Part shown: positions 32,905 through 41,419 of the stretch, in pieces | Position numbering within the stretch: position 1 is the stretch's first letter | How the letters are laid out: each line of letters begins with the position of its first letter | From: CAYZJB01 sp964602985 | Lineage (GTDB): Bacteria; CLD3; SB21 | Direction of reading: 5' to 3' | DNA: 64,000 nt | Assembly: GCA_964602985.1 (NCBI GenBank) | Contig: CAZRTJ010000001.1 | Location: 236,243-300,242 of the forward strand | Position numbers and translations under genes: made by a program | The notes under the pieces: generated by a model | What the model was told of the DNA's origin: nothing | Seen by the model: only the letters and a program-made list of their open reading frames with translations | Database searches by the model: none

Positions 32905-34569
32905 CTACAACGGCGTATTCAGATCGAAATTCTCCAGATAATACGCCACCCGCTGCAGATACTGTCCGCCCAGCGCGCCATCGACGACGCGATGATCGTA
33001 CGACAACGAGGCGAACAGGATGGGCCGGATCGTGATCATATCGTTGCCGTCATCGTCTGTGATGACGACCGCGCGTTTCTTGATCGCCCCCACGCCCATG
33101 ATCGCGACCTGAGGTTGATTGATGATCGGCAGGCCGACCGTACTGCCAAACACGCCCATGTTGGTCAGGGTGATGGTGCCGTCCTGAATCTCATCCGGTT
33201 TCAATTTCTTGGAACGCGCGCGCACGGCCAGATCATTGACGCTGCGACAAAGGCCGGTCATGTTCAGCGCGTCGGCGTCTTTGATGACGGGTACGATTAA
33301 CGCGGTGTTGTTTTCGATCGAAACCGCCATGCCGACGTTGATGTAGTTCTTCTTCACGATCGTCGTGCCGTCCACCGATACATTGACCATGGGGAAATCC
33401 TTGATGGCCTTGACCATCGCATCGACGAGGAAAGGCGTGAACGTCAACTTGAATCCCTCGCGTTTCTCGAAGGCACCCTTGTTCTGGTCGCGGAATTTGA
33501 CAATCCGGCTCATGTCGATCTCGTTCATGGTGTAGACGTGCGCCGACGTGTCCAGACTGCGCCGCATATGCTCCGCTGTCAGTTTTCGGACGTTGTTCAT
33601 CTCGATCAGTTCCGACCGACTCTTGTTGAAGGCGTATTTGACTTCGGTGACTTGCTTGGCGGCTGCGGTGGCCGTCGAGGTGACGACGGTGTGAGCGCCC
33701 TTTCCACGGCGCGTGAGATAGCCGAGGATGTCATGTTTGGTCACGCGGTTGTTCGCGCCGCTCCCGGGAATGGTCTCCAGTTCCTCGATCGAAACGCCTT
33801 CCACTTTGGCGATGTTGCGGACAAGGGGCGAGTAGAATCGCTTCCCGTTCGTGCTTTTCAGAAGACTGCCGCCGCTGGAGACGGCAACGGCGACCGCGGT
33901 GGCCTGCTGTTGAAAGGTCTCGATGCCTCCGGAGAAGTGCATGGCTTCTTTGGTCTCCGTTTGGGCGGCCATCGTCTTGGCGACGGTCTCACCGGTCGCG
34001 ATCCGCGCGATCAGCGTGCCGACGGCTACCGTTTCGCCCTCGGAAATAATGATCTCGGCGATCGTGCCGGACGCCGGGGAGGGAATTTCGGAATCGACCT
34101 TGTCGGTAGAGATTTCCAGTACGGTCTCATCCTTCGCGACCTTGTCGCCGACTTTCTTGTGCCATTTTAGAATTCTGCCTTCGGCAATGCTTTCGCCCAT
34201 CTGCGGCATCACCATGTCGACCTTCGCACCGCCCGCGGATGAGGAGTCGGTCTTCTTTTGTTGTTCCACGTTGGATGCCGGCTTTTGTTCGACGGGCGCT
34301 TTGGGAGCCGGCGCCGAGACCGATGCGGCCGCATCCGTTTCGATTCTGGCGATCAAGGCGCCGACGGCGACTGTAGTGCCTTCGCTGACCACGATTTCGG
34401 CCAGGACGCCGGAGGATGGGGCGGGAATTTCGCTGTCGACTTTATCGGTACTGATCTCCAAAACGGTTTCATCTTTGGTGATCTTGTCGCCGACCTTCTT
34501 GTGCCATTTCAGAATCTTGCCCTCCGCGATGCTTTCACCCATCTGCGGCATCACCATGTCAACTTTCAT
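32905..34569 (-). CDS. 2-oxo acid dehydrogenase E2 (dihydrolipoamide acyltransferase) with two lipoyl domains
   Basis: 554-residue core of a pyruvate or branched-chain 2-oxoacid dehydrogenase complex. Two nearly identical lipoyl domains carry lipoyl-lysines at about Lys43 and Lys157 (TDKVDSEIP), 114 residues apart. Pro/Ala-rich linkers follow. An E3-binding domain lies at about 247-287 (YSPLVRNIAKVEGVSIEELETIPGSG). The catalytic CAT domain ends SYDHRVVDGALGG, with His526. Substrate choice cannot be settled, as E1 and E3 are not nearby; sequence style (MGESIAEGKILKW) fits the branched-chain/pyruvate type of Bacteroidetes-like bacteria. Confidence 0.94.
   Translation of the reverse strand: MKVDMVMPQMGESIAEGKILKWHKKVGDKITKDETVLEISTDKVDSEIPAPSSGVLAEIVVSEGTTVAVGALIARIETDAAASVSAPAPKAPVEQKPASNVEQQKKTDSSSAGGAKVDMVMPQMGESIAEGRILKWHKKVGDKVAKDETVLEISTDKVDSEIPSPASGTIAEIIISEGETVAVGTLIARIATGETVAKTMAAQTETKEAMHFSGGIETFQQQATAVAVAVSSGGSLLKSTNGKRFYSPLVRNIAKVEGVSIEELETIPGSGANNRVTKHDILGYLTRRGKGAHTVVTSTATAAAKQVTEVKYAFNKSRSELIEMNNVRKLTAEHMRRSLDTSAHVYTMNEIDMSRIVKFRDQNKGAFEKREGFKLTFTPFLVDAMVKAIKDFPMVNVSVDGTTIVKKNYINVGMAVSIENNTALIVPVIKDADALNMTGLCRSVNDLAVRARSKKLKPDEIQDGTITLTNMGVFGSTVGLPIINQPQVAIMGVGAIKKRAVVITDDDGNDMITIRPILFASLSYDHRVVDGALGGQYLQRVAYYLENFDLNTPL
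34098..34569 (-). repeat. DNA-level tandem duplication encoding the two lipoyl domains
   Basis: Two copies about 342 bases apart (roughly 34440-34569 and 34098-34230). They are almost identical at protein level and share long stretches of identical codons, such as those for DMVMPQMG and KVDSEIP. This points to recent duplication or ongoing gene conversion. Confidence 0.75.
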
Positions 34570-34594
34570 ACAGTCTCCAGATTATTTTTGTGTG

Positions 34595-35302
34595 TTAAAT
34601 TTCGCCTTCGTCGATCAGTCGGCAGCCTTCCATCAATACGTTCATCGTGGTGGCGTAGATGTTGGTTTCCGACGTTTCATGTTTTTCCGCCTTGAAGAGA
34701 AAAGTCCCATCCGTCATTTTGAGAATCTGATAGACCGCGTTTTCGCCCTGGGATTTTTCCGCTCCCTTTTGATGGAGGCCCCAGAAGGCTTCCCCGTTTT
34801 GGAAACGGATATTGCCTTCCGCTCCCTGCGTGTGGAGGATCGACAGCGTTCCCGTTTTCTTTCCGAGATTGATCATCTGAATGACCTCGACGGGGTTGAG
34901 ATGCGAGAGATTACCGGAGAAGTCCGATCGCAGGGTCGTCTTGATTTCTGTAGTCAGCAGTTCGTTGATCGTGGCGATGTCGGCAAACTCGCCATACTGC
35001 TCGACGAGCGTCGGTTTGTCGAGAAAATTGATCACAAAACTTCCGATTCGAATCTTGTCGCCCACCTGGATCGGCTGTTTTCCCACCTTGGCTCCGTTGA
35101 CAAAGGTCCCGTTGGTGCTCCCGAGATCTTCCACTTCGTATCCGGAGTTGGTATGACGGATTTGCGCGTGTTTGCGGCTGACATAGGGTGACGTCAACAC
35201 GATGGTGTTTTCCATCGCGCGACCCATCGTCACAGGCTGACGCGGATTCACAAAACACGGTTTCACATTGGCTCCCACCAGAAAAAAAGCCTGGTCCATC
35301 AT
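34595..35302 (-). CDS. FHA domain protein with C-terminal DUF4388 (PATAN-like) domain
   Basis: 235-residue cytoplasmic signalling protein. The FHA domain (about 12-95) has the phospho-threonine-binding marks GR, SRKHA and STNGTFVNG. The C-terminal part (about 125-215) has FSGNLSHLNPVEVIQMINLGKKTGTLSI and GNIRFQNGEAFWG, the pattern of DUF4388, often attached to response regulators and gliding/motility regulators. It probably reads Ser/Thr phosphorylation, but no kinase is encoded here. It has its own promoter-like sequence and lies upstream of the E2 gene on the same strand. Confidence 0.88.
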   Translation of the reverse strand: MMDQAFFLVGANVKPCFVNPRQPVTMGRAMENTIVLTSPYVSRKHAQIRHTNSGYEVEDLGSTNGTFVNGAKVGKQPIQVGDKIRIGSFVINFLDKPTLVEQYGEFADIATINELLTTEIKTTLRSDFSGNLSHLNPVEVIQMINLGKKTGTLSILHTQGAEGNIRFQNGEAFWGLHQKGAEKSQGENAVYQILKMTDGTFLFKAEKHETSETNIYATTMNVLMEGCRLIDEGEI

Positions 35303-35321
35303 CCCGTCCTTAACGTGCGAA

Positions 35322-35350
35322 AAAATATTGATTCGCCCTCATTATCGCAA
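35322..35350 (-). promoter_or_regulatory. Candidate promoter for the FHA gene operon
   Basis: On the minus strand TTGCGA (35345-35350), 17 bases, TATTTT (35322-35327), about 20 bases before the FHA ATG at 35302. Confidence 0.5.
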
Positions 35351-35437
35351 CAGCCAATTTGCCCGATCCGCATCCCTTTCCCGTCGAGACATACGACGCC
35401 TTTCGCCGGGAAGAGCGGAGTACGACGGCGCGTGCGG

Positions 35438-36202
35438 TCAAATCGTCAGTTCGATTCCCACGGGGCAATGATCGCTGCCCATGACCTCCGGGCTGATCCA
35501 TGCGTGCCGCAGGTGAGGAAGCAGGTCGGACGTGATAAAATGGTAGTCGATCCGCCACCCGACGTTCCTTTCCCGTGAACGACGGAAGTTGTCCCAGTAG
35601 GAATACTGATCGGGCTCCGACGAAAAATGACGGAAGGTATCCACATACCCCAGCGTCACGATCTTGTCGATCCACGCGCGTTCGATGGGGAGAAAGCCCG
35701 AGTTGTTTTCGTTTTCCTTTGGCCGGGCCAGATCGATCGCTTTGTGCGCCGTGTTGACATCGCCGCAGACGACGAGTTTCCGTCCCGCTGTGCGCAGACT
35801 CTCCATGTGATCCAGGATCGCATCGTAAAAATCGAGTTTGTACTGCAGTCGTTCCTCGTCGCGCTGGCCATTGGGGAAGTAGACATTCATCAGCAGAAAG
35901 TCTCCGTGATCCGTCTGCAAAACCCGCCCCTCCGCGTCGAAGCGGGCATGGCCAAAGCCGTGCACCACTTGCCGGGGTTCCTGCCGGCACCACGTCGAGA
36001 CTCCGGAGTAGCCCTTCTTCTCCGCGCTGTGGTAGTGAGCATGATATCCATCCGGATGAAGCAGCGATTCATCCAGCTGGTCGGCTTGCGCTTTCGTCTC
36101 CTGCATGCAGAGTATGTCCGGTTGGGCCTGTCGCACCCACTCGTAAAATCCTTTCTTTGCAACAGCTCGCAGACCGTTGACATTCCACGAAACGATCTTC
36201 AT
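35438..36202 (-). CDS. xth: Exodeoxyribonuclease III / AP endonuclease
   Basis: 254-residue Mg-dependent endonuclease/exonuclease of base-excision repair. Active-site segments: SWNVNGLRA, CMQETKAQ (metal-binding Glu34), GVSTW, FLLMNVYFPNG, VVCGDVNTAH and the C-terminal SDHCPVGIEL. Length matches ExoIII. AGGGAG sits a few bases before the ATG at 36202. Confidence 0.96.
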   Translation of the reverse strand: MKIVSWNVNGLRAVAKKGFYEWVRQAQPDILCMQETKAQADQLDESLLHPDGYHAHYHSAEKKGYSGVSTWCRQEPRQVVHGFGHARFDAEGRVLQTDHGDFLLMNVYFPNGQRDEERLQYKLDFYDAILDHMESLRTAGRKLVVCGDVNTAHKAIDLARPKENENNSGFLPIERAWIDKIVTLGYVDTFRHFSSEPDQYSYWDNFRRSRERNVGWRIDYHFITSDLLPHLRHAWISPEVMGSDHCPVGIELTI

Positions 36203-36225
36203 TCGTCTCCCTTTTGGACGGCGGC

Positions 36226-36254
36226 AATGTAGCGGATTGACCTACCCGAGGCAA
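36226..36254 (-). promoter_or_regulatory. Candidate promoter for xth
   Basis: On the minus strand TTGCCT (36249-36254), 17 bases, TACATT (36226-36231). This gives a leader of about 17 bases to the xth ATG. Confidence 0.5.
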
Positions 36255-36602
36255 TACAAATGTCCGGGGGATGTTTGGGAAATGACGTACCCGAACTGCA
36301 GCGTGCGCGAGCCCAGACACACCTGATCCATGGGACGTTCCGACCCTCCGGGAGTGAAGGTTCATGCCATCTTCCATGCTATCCGCAAACAGGAAGCCCA
36401 GCAAGGCCAGCTCATTGCGTGAATGCCTGACGTATTGTTTTTGCTTTCGTTTGCATCGATCTCTGAAATCCGATATAGAGATTTGACGAGACAGGAATCT
36501 CGGTAAAGGAGTGGAGATTTAGTTGTCCGCAAACCAATCGAATCAAAGATGGAGGACGGGTAGTCATGCGAGAAGACACTTCACCGTATGCGCGTTGTCT
36601 GA
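36255..36602. other. Non-coding stretch between xth and the insertion sequence
   Basis: About 350 bases with no convincing complete gene. The right half holds a promoter-like sequence pointing rightward (36451-36479) and an AAAGGAG/TGGAG motif (36505-36516) before TTG 36523. That frame continues into the insertion sequence, so this may be the 5' remnant of an interrupted gene. Confidence 0.5.
36451..36482 (+). promoter_or_regulatory. Candidate promoter with overlapping inverted repeat
   Basis: TTGCAT (36451-36456), 17 bases, TATAGA (36474-36479). An inverted repeat ATCTCT/AGAGAT (36459-36464 and 36477-36482) overlaps the -10 region and could be an operator. It points toward the insertion sequence, opposite to its transposase gene. 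Confidence 0.45.
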
Positions 36603-36604
36603 GA

Positions 36605-38079
36605 GGCTATTTCAAAGGACAAGGGGGGTCTTAGCGAGCCAGAGGTATTGGATCGTAGAGAAGGCGTTGGCAGGCCGCGATCCAATCATCGATCACGCGC
36701 TGGGAAGCGGCCAGTCGCACGATCAGTTGTCGGGCATGATGAATGATGTGGGAAGGGAAGAAATAGAAATGGCGCCGTAGCGAGCGCATGGATTTTTTGA
36801 GTCCTTTTTCACCGAAGGTAAAATATTTGATCAACTGCGATAGATTGAACGCCAATAGGCCGATGAAGAAATAAAGGGCATTGGCATGCATCTGCCCGCA
36901 GGGCATATGATCCATGTTGAAATGCGCTTTGAGTTCGCCGATCCAGCGCTCCATTTCGCCGCGTTCTTGATGAAAATGAACAACCTTCAGTGCGTCATAG
37001 CGTTCCTCGGGCAAATTGGTCGCGATGATCCAATAATGATAACTCACAAAAAGTTGTTCTTGATCGTTTTTGGTTTCTACTTTGTTACGTTTAACAATCA
37101 AGCGAAAAGCTCCGTCGCTTTTATTCAACGTATGATCGATCTCGGCCACTTCCCAGGACGCCTCATGACCATCACGATGGCGGCCTTTTTGCCAAGAAGA
37201 AGATGGGATCGCTTCGACTTGCTTCATCACCGCCGCATCATGATCCGCCGTAATGCTAAAACACAGACGATGTTGAAGACAAAAATTGATCAGATGATGG
37301 TTATAACCAGCCGAATCGCTGCGCACGATCTGGAAGCTTCCTGGCGCCTGATCCCAGCACCGTTGCACAAACGTGTCCAGACCCTCTTGCGGAGAATGAC
37401 TGCCCTGACGAAACTCGCCCACCAACATGCATCCGGATTCTGCCAAGATACCCAGCAGCGGCTGGTAGCCTCGCACCTCTTTGTATGTCCACGTCGCATC
37501 GCCTTTATCGGCGGCAATAATCGTGGCATCAATGTCCAGCACCCCTTGGGCGGGAAGCTTGGGCAGAAAGCGTCGTATCAGTTCGTGAATTTTCTTAACT
37601 CCCTCCGTGCTTCCGTGGCGTCTTAGCCAGTCGCCCAGCGCATCGCTGGTTGGATAGCTCATCGGACAAAGCCTCTGCAACGCTTCGTCCTCGCGCAAAT
37701 CACGAACATCCTCCAATGTCAAAGCGTTGTCATACAGCATGTACACCAAGGTGCGCACATACACGCTGGCCTTGATACCACGATTGGAACCCGGTGCGCC
37801 GAAAATCCGATCGACTTCAGCGTCAAATCCGATGCGATCCATCAACTGCTCCAGATACATCAGACCGGTACGAGAGGTCTGCTCGATCTTACTGCGTTCA
37901 ATCCGAATCGCTCTTGTCATCCTAGCACCTGATGGGTGAAAATGTGAAGCGGGAATTGCGTGTTCATGCCTGCAAGCGGTTGCCTGCAAACCAGCGTCCA
38001 ATCAGTCTTCGCTAAGATATACAAAAACGCGATCCCTTGCTGTGATCGAAATCAGGCTTTTCTATCGCGGGAAATAGGT
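36605..38079 (-). mobile_element. IS1380-type insertion sequence (ends approximate)
   Basis: About 1.47 kb, containing one transposase gene. The ends are not firmly defined. CTATTTC at 36607-36613 and its complement at 38071-38077 are the best matching terminal motif, with only partial similarity beyond it, and no target duplication could be confirmed. It lies between xth and rsmA and leaves a good promoter in front of rsmA. Confidence 0.6.
36631..37920 (-). CDS. IS1380-family DDE transposase
   Basis: 429 residues from ATG 37920; the frame stays open upstream but without a coding look. DDE features: GVLDIDATIIAADKGDATWTYKEVRGYQPL (first Asp), IVRSDSAGYNHHLI (second Asp) and HQERGEMERWIGELK (Glu). 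The C-terminal NALYFFIGLLAFNLSQLIKYF segment is typical of IS1380 and related transposases. Length is normal and there is no internal frameshift, so the element could still be active. Confidence 0.9.
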   Translation of the reverse strand: MTRAIRIERSKIEQTSRTGLMYLEQLMDRIGFDAEVDRIFGAPGSNRGIKASVYVRTLVYMLYDNALTLEDVRDLREDEALQRLCPMSYPTSDALGDWLRRHGSTEGVKKIHELIRRFLPKLPAQGVLDIDATIIAADKGDATWTYKEVRGYQPLLGILAESGCMLVGEFRQGSHSPQEGLDTFVQRCWDQAPGSFQIVRSDSAGYNHHLINFCLQHRLCFSITADHDAAVMKQVEAIPSSSWQKGRHRDGHEASWEVAEIDHTLNKSDGAFRLIVKRNKVETKNDQEQLFVSYHYWIIATNLPEERYDALKVVHFHQERGEMERWIGELKAHFNMDHMPCGQMHANALYFFIGLLAFNLSQLIKYFTFGEKGLKKSMRSLRRHFYFFPSHIIHHARQLIVRLAASQRVIDDWIAACQRLLYDPIPLAR

Positions 38080-38091
38080 CGGAGAATCGCC

Positions 38092-38120
38092 TTGAAAAAG
38101 GAAACGTCATCGGCTACCTT
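38092..38120 (+). promoter_or_regulatory. Candidate promoter for rsmA-mgtE
   Basis: TTGAAA (38092-38097), 17 bases, TACCTT (38115-38120), just outside the insertion sequence and about 31 bases before the rsmA ATG. Confidence 0.5.
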
Positions 38121-38150
38121 GACGCAACGCAATGATGGTCACACAACTGC

Positions 38151-38921
38151 ATGTCGGTTATGTCGGTGTCGATGCGGCCCAAACGCCGCTTCAGTCAACA
38201 TTTTCTTGCCGATCCGGCCATTTCCCATCGGATCGTGGAATGCGCCACACTCGATCCGAACGATTTCGTCCTGGAGATCGGATGCGGACAGGGAGCGCTC
38301 ACCCACGCACTGATCGAACGGGTCCAGCCCATTCACGGTATTGAAGCCGACGCGGATCTGATCCCCGTTCTGAAAAAAACATTCGCCTCCCAACTGATCC
38401 TCCACTGCGGGGATGTGCTGACTTTCCGCGTGGCCGATCTGTCGGACGGACGGCCCGTCCGCGTGGTTGGGAATCTGCCATACCACATCACCAGCCCGAT
38501 TCTTTTCTGGCTGATCGATCAGCGTGACACGCTCACCGATGCGACCATCATGGTGCAAAAAGAAGTCGCGGATCGAATCGTCGCGGCCCCGGGGAACAAG
38601 GACTATGGGATCCTGTCCGTGCTGTGCGGATTTTTTGCGGAGTGCCGCAAGTGTTTCGTCGTACCCGCAGGCGCTTTCCATCCGAAACCCAAGGTGGATT
38701 CCGCGGTTCTTCGAATAACGTTTCGGGCGTACCCGATTCAACCGGCGCGAGTCGATCGTTTTCGCGAAATTGTCCGTCGCAGTTTCCAGCAACGACGGAA
38801 GATGTTGCGCAATTCCCTGGCGGCCTACGATCTTTCTCGCACCACGATCCAGCTGACACGCAGGCCGGAAACCCTGTCGATCGACGAATTCATTCAATTG
38901 AGTAACGAACTATCCGCATGA
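38151..38921 (+). CDS. rsmA: 16S rRNA dimethyladenosine transferase RsmA (KsgA)
   Basis: 256-residue SAM-dependent enzyme that dimethylates two adjacent adenosines at the 3' end of 16S rRNA. Motifs: QHFLAD near the start, the SAM-binding VLEIGCGQGALT, IEADADL, GDVL, catalytic NLPYHITSPIL, and F.P.PKVDSAV. ATG 38160 or 38172 are also possible starts, and 38172 would place MRPKRRFSQHFL at the N-terminus. It overlaps mgtE by four bases (ATGA). Confidence 0.95.
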   Translation: MSVMSVSMRPKRRFSQHFLADPAISHRIVECATLDPNDFVLEIGCGQGALTHALIERVQPIHGIEADADLIPVLKKTFASQLILHCGDVLTFRVADLSDGRPVRVVGNLPYHITSPILFWLIDQRDTLTDATIMVQKEVADRIVAAPGNKDYGILSVLCGFFAECRKCFVVPAGAFHPKPKVDSAVLRITFRAYPIQPARVDRFREIVRRSFQQRRKMLRNSLAAYDLSRTTIQLTRRPETLSIDEFIQLSNELSA

Positions 38922-40279
38922 GACCTCGCGCCGAGATCGAAATCGATCAGGAATTCATCAGCGACATCCGGGACCTGGTGGAATCCCACGCCGAATTCCT
39001 GCTGCGGAATATTCTCGAAGACCTGCATCCGGTCGATATCGCTGAAATCCTCGACCACCTTTCCGAAGAAGAACGTCAGTACGTGTTCCAAATCCTCGAG
39101 ACGGAAAAAGCCTCCGAAGTGATTCTGGAAATGGATACGAACACGCGTAGTGATCTGCTCGAGAATCTCGACGAGGATCAGATCACCGAGATCATCGATG
39201 AGATGCATTCCGACGATGCGGCCAACATCGTCCAGGAACTCGACGATGCCACCCAAAAAATCGTCCTGAGTCAACTCCCGGCCGAAGATTCGCAAGAGGT
39301 CAAAGAACTTCTTCAGTACGAGGAGGACACGGCCGGCGGCCTCATGCAGCTGGAGTACGTCGATGTGTACCAGGACGAGACCGTCCCCGAAGCCATCGAG
39401 GAAGTGCGAATCAAGGCGGCGGATGTCGAGAAGGTGTACGACATTTACGTAACGGATCGCGGAGGCAAACTGGTGGGAGTGCTTTCGGCGGAGTCCTTGC
39501 TGTTTGTGCCGCCGACGAAAACCGTCGCGGAAATCATGAACGCGGAATTTGTCGCCGCGCGGACCGACGACGACCAGGAAGCGGTGGCCAATTCGTTCAA
39601 GAAATACGATCTGGTCACGATCCCGGTCGTGACGCCGGAGGGAAAACTGGTCGGACGAATCACGGTGGACGACATCGTGGACGTGATCGAGCAGGAAGCG
39701 TCGGAGGACGTTTCGAAAATGGCCGGTTCCGTCGATGAAGACGTGAGTGAGAAATCCACGTTTCGGATTTCGCGCTCTCGGCTTCCGTGGCTCGTCACCG
39801 CGTTGGTCGGGGAATTGTTTGCCGCGTTTGTGTTGAGTCGGTTCGAGGCGTCGTTACAGGCGATTCTGGCGCTAGCCTTCTTCGTTCCGATCATTATGGC
39901 GATGGCGGGCAACGTGGCGATCCAGTGCTCGGCGATCGTGATCCGCGGCTTGGCGACGGGCGAGATCGGTCTGCTGGATGTACAGCGTCAGTTGTGGAAG
40001 GAAATTCGAGTCGCCGGGATCAGCGGTGGCGTGCTGGGTTTGCTGCTGGCGGGCGTTGTGACGATGTGGATCGGGGATCCCCGCATCGCGGTCGTGGTCG
40101 GTGTGGCTCTCTTAAGCGTGGTCTTTTTTGCCGCGTTTAACGGCACGTTGTTTCCTCTGTTGCTCAAGCGTCTGAATTTCGATCCCGCCCTCGCGGCCGG
40201 TCCGTTTGTCACCATGACCAACGATACCATCGGCATCCTGATCTACCTCGGGATCGCGACCCTCCTGCTCGTTCCGTAG
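38918..40279 (+). CDS. mgtE: MgtE-type magnesium transporter
   Basis: 453-residue Mg2+ channel. A cytoplasmic N domain of acidic helical repeats (about 1-130, DILEDLHPVDIAEIL, LLENLDEDQITEIIDEMHSDDAA) is followed by two CBS domains (about 135-260), and a plug-helix region leads into a membrane domain with five helices (about 285-453). That domain carries the selectivity segment AGNVAIQCSAIVIRGLATGEI and the C-terminal FVTMTNDTIGILIYLG. Typical length and order. Translationally coupled to rsmA. Confidence 0.95.
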   Translation: MRPRAEIEIDQEFISDIRDLVESHAEFLLRNILEDLHPVDIAEILDHLSEEERQYVFQILETEKASEVILEMDTNTRSDLLENLDEDQITEIIDEMHSDDAANIVQELDDATQKIVLSQLPAEDSQEVKELLQYEEDTAGGLMQLEYVDVYQDETVPEAIEEVRIKAADVEKVYDIYVTDRGGKLVGVLSAESLLFVPPTKTVAEIMNAEFVAARTDDDQEAVANSFKKYDLVTIPVVTPEGKLVGRITVDDIVDVIEQEASEDVSKMAGSVDEDVSEKSTFRISRSRLPWLVTALVGELFAAFVLSRFEASLQAILALAFFVPIIMAMAGNVAIQCSAIVIRGLATGEIGLLDVQRQLWKEIRVAGISGGVLGLLLAGVVTMWIGDPRIAVVVGVALLSVVFFAAFNGTLFPLLLKRLNFDPALAAGPFVTMTNDTIGILIYLGIATLLLVP

Positions 40280-40295
40280 GGATCGCGAGACCTTC

Positions 40296-41033
40296 TTACG
40301 AATCCCGTGACTCTTTCCCGGATAAGACAAATGCGCTGATACCGATAGGAAAGCTCACATGCCGAAAGACGAAGTTCTCCACCTTCATCACTGTTTTCAG
40401 GATGCCGTTGACGCATCGCGGGGGATTGTCCAAATCGCTCCTGGGGTGGTGGGTGCTCGCCGGTCTGAGGATCCGGACCAGAGCGGCCGGAAAGAATAGC
40501 AAAAAATTCCAGTATCCGCGGCGGATGACGCGAAAACCGGCGCTTCTCAATAGTCTGGAAAGTCCGGACACCGTGTAGCGTCGGTAGTGATGGTTGATCA
40601 CATCGTGATCGCTCCAGAGAAATTGGAAGGCTGGCACAAAGAGGATCATTACTCCGCCGGGTTTGAGCATCGAGTACCAGTTCTTCAAGGCCTCGCCATC
40701 TCTTTCCAGATGCTCCAAACAATCCGAACTAATGATTACGTCAAAGGACTGCATGGGGAACGTAACGCGGTGCGCGTCCATTTGGAACACGTTGGGAATG
40801 CCAGCAGCGGTGCATGTATCGATTGCTTCGCGGCTAAAATCAATCCCGGTGACATCCTGAAAGCCCCGTCGCATCAGTTCCCGCATCAGGACGCCTCCCG
40901 AGCAACCGATATCGAGAATCCTGGAATCAGGCGGCCAGCTCCGCAGGAGTCTCACGATGGCTTCGCGCCGGGCCACAAACCACCAGTGAGCTTGTTCCGC
41001 CTGGTGGTATTGCTTCTCGTATTCCTTATCCAC
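40296..41033 (-). CDS. Class I SAM-dependent methyltransferase
   Basis: 245 residues. SAM-binding motif I ILDIGCSGG is near residue 40, followed by the acidic GIDFSREAI, then DVIISSDCLEHLERD and MLKPGGVMILFVPAF (UbiE/Methyltransf_11-type). The C-terminal part has hydrophobic Phe/Leu-rich stretches (YWNFLLFFPAALVRIL) that may contact membrane or lipid. Such enzymes often modify lipids or polysaccharides, but the substrate cannot be named. It is the last gene of the operon that begins at 45013, 14 bases after acpS. Confidence 0.85.
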   Translation of the reverse strand: MDKEYEKQYHQAEQAHWWFVARREAIVRLLRSWPPDSRILDIGCSGGVLMRELMRRGFQDVTGIDFSREAIDTCTAAGIPNVFQMDAHRVTFPMQSFDVIISSDCLEHLERDGEALKNWYSMLKPGGVMILFVPAFQFLWSDHDVINHHYRRYTVSGLSRLLRSAGFRVIRRGYWNFLLFFPAALVRILRPASTHHPRSDLDNPPRCVNGILKTVMKVENFVFRHVSFPIGISAFVLSGKESRDS

Positions 41034-41047
41034 GGCAATCCATTTCG

Positions 41048-41419
41048 CTACACATCCTCGATCACCACGGCGGCCGTGGCGTAGGAATCGGCATGGCTGA
41101 GGCTGATGTGGATTCGTCGATTGCGCAGGAAGCGTTCGAGGGCACCGCTCAGGCGGAAGGACGGGACGCCCCGCGAATCGATTGTCACTTCGGCTTCCTG
41201 CCAGTTGAACGAATGAAATTTCCCCTCCCGCGTCGCTTTGACGAGCGCTTCTTTTGCGGCAAACCGCGCCGCGAGAGACGGAAACGGATCAGACTTGGCG
41301 GCCGCGTAGGCGCGCTCGCGTTCGGTGAACACGCGATGAAGAAACCGATCCCCGTACTCCTCGCACGTGCGGCGAATGCGCGCAATCTCGACGATATCGA
41401 ACCCAATCCCCACAATCAT
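41048..41419 (-). CDS. acpS: Holo-[acyl-carrier-protein] synthase AcpS
   Basis: 123-residue phosphopantetheinyl transferase that activates ACP. The Mg-binding Asp8 is in IGFDIVEIARI. LAARFAAKEALVKA carries the second conserved Glu, and ISLSHADSYATAAVV lies near the end. Length is standard. The start overlaps the stop of the NtrC-type regulator gene (ATGA). Confidence 0.95.
   Translation of the reverse strand: MIVGIGFDIVEIARIRRTCEEYGDRFLHRVFTERERAYAAAKSDPFPSLAARFAAKEALVKATREGKFHSFNWQEAEVTIDSRGVPSFRLSGALERFLRNRRIHISLSHADSYATAAVVIEDV

Noticed and set aside
33923..35191. 422-codon open frame on the plus strand
   Set aside because: It lies antisense to the E2 and FHA genes, which have clear domains. 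Its openness follows from their codon usage and from the duplicated lipoyl domains.
36364..36486. Forty-codon plus-strand frame before the insertion sequence
   Set aside because: No ribosome-binding site, no domain, and it runs across the candidate promoter.
38139..38897. 252-codon frame antisense to rsmA
   Set aside because: rsmA has full catalytic motifs; the antisense frame shows no recognisable features.
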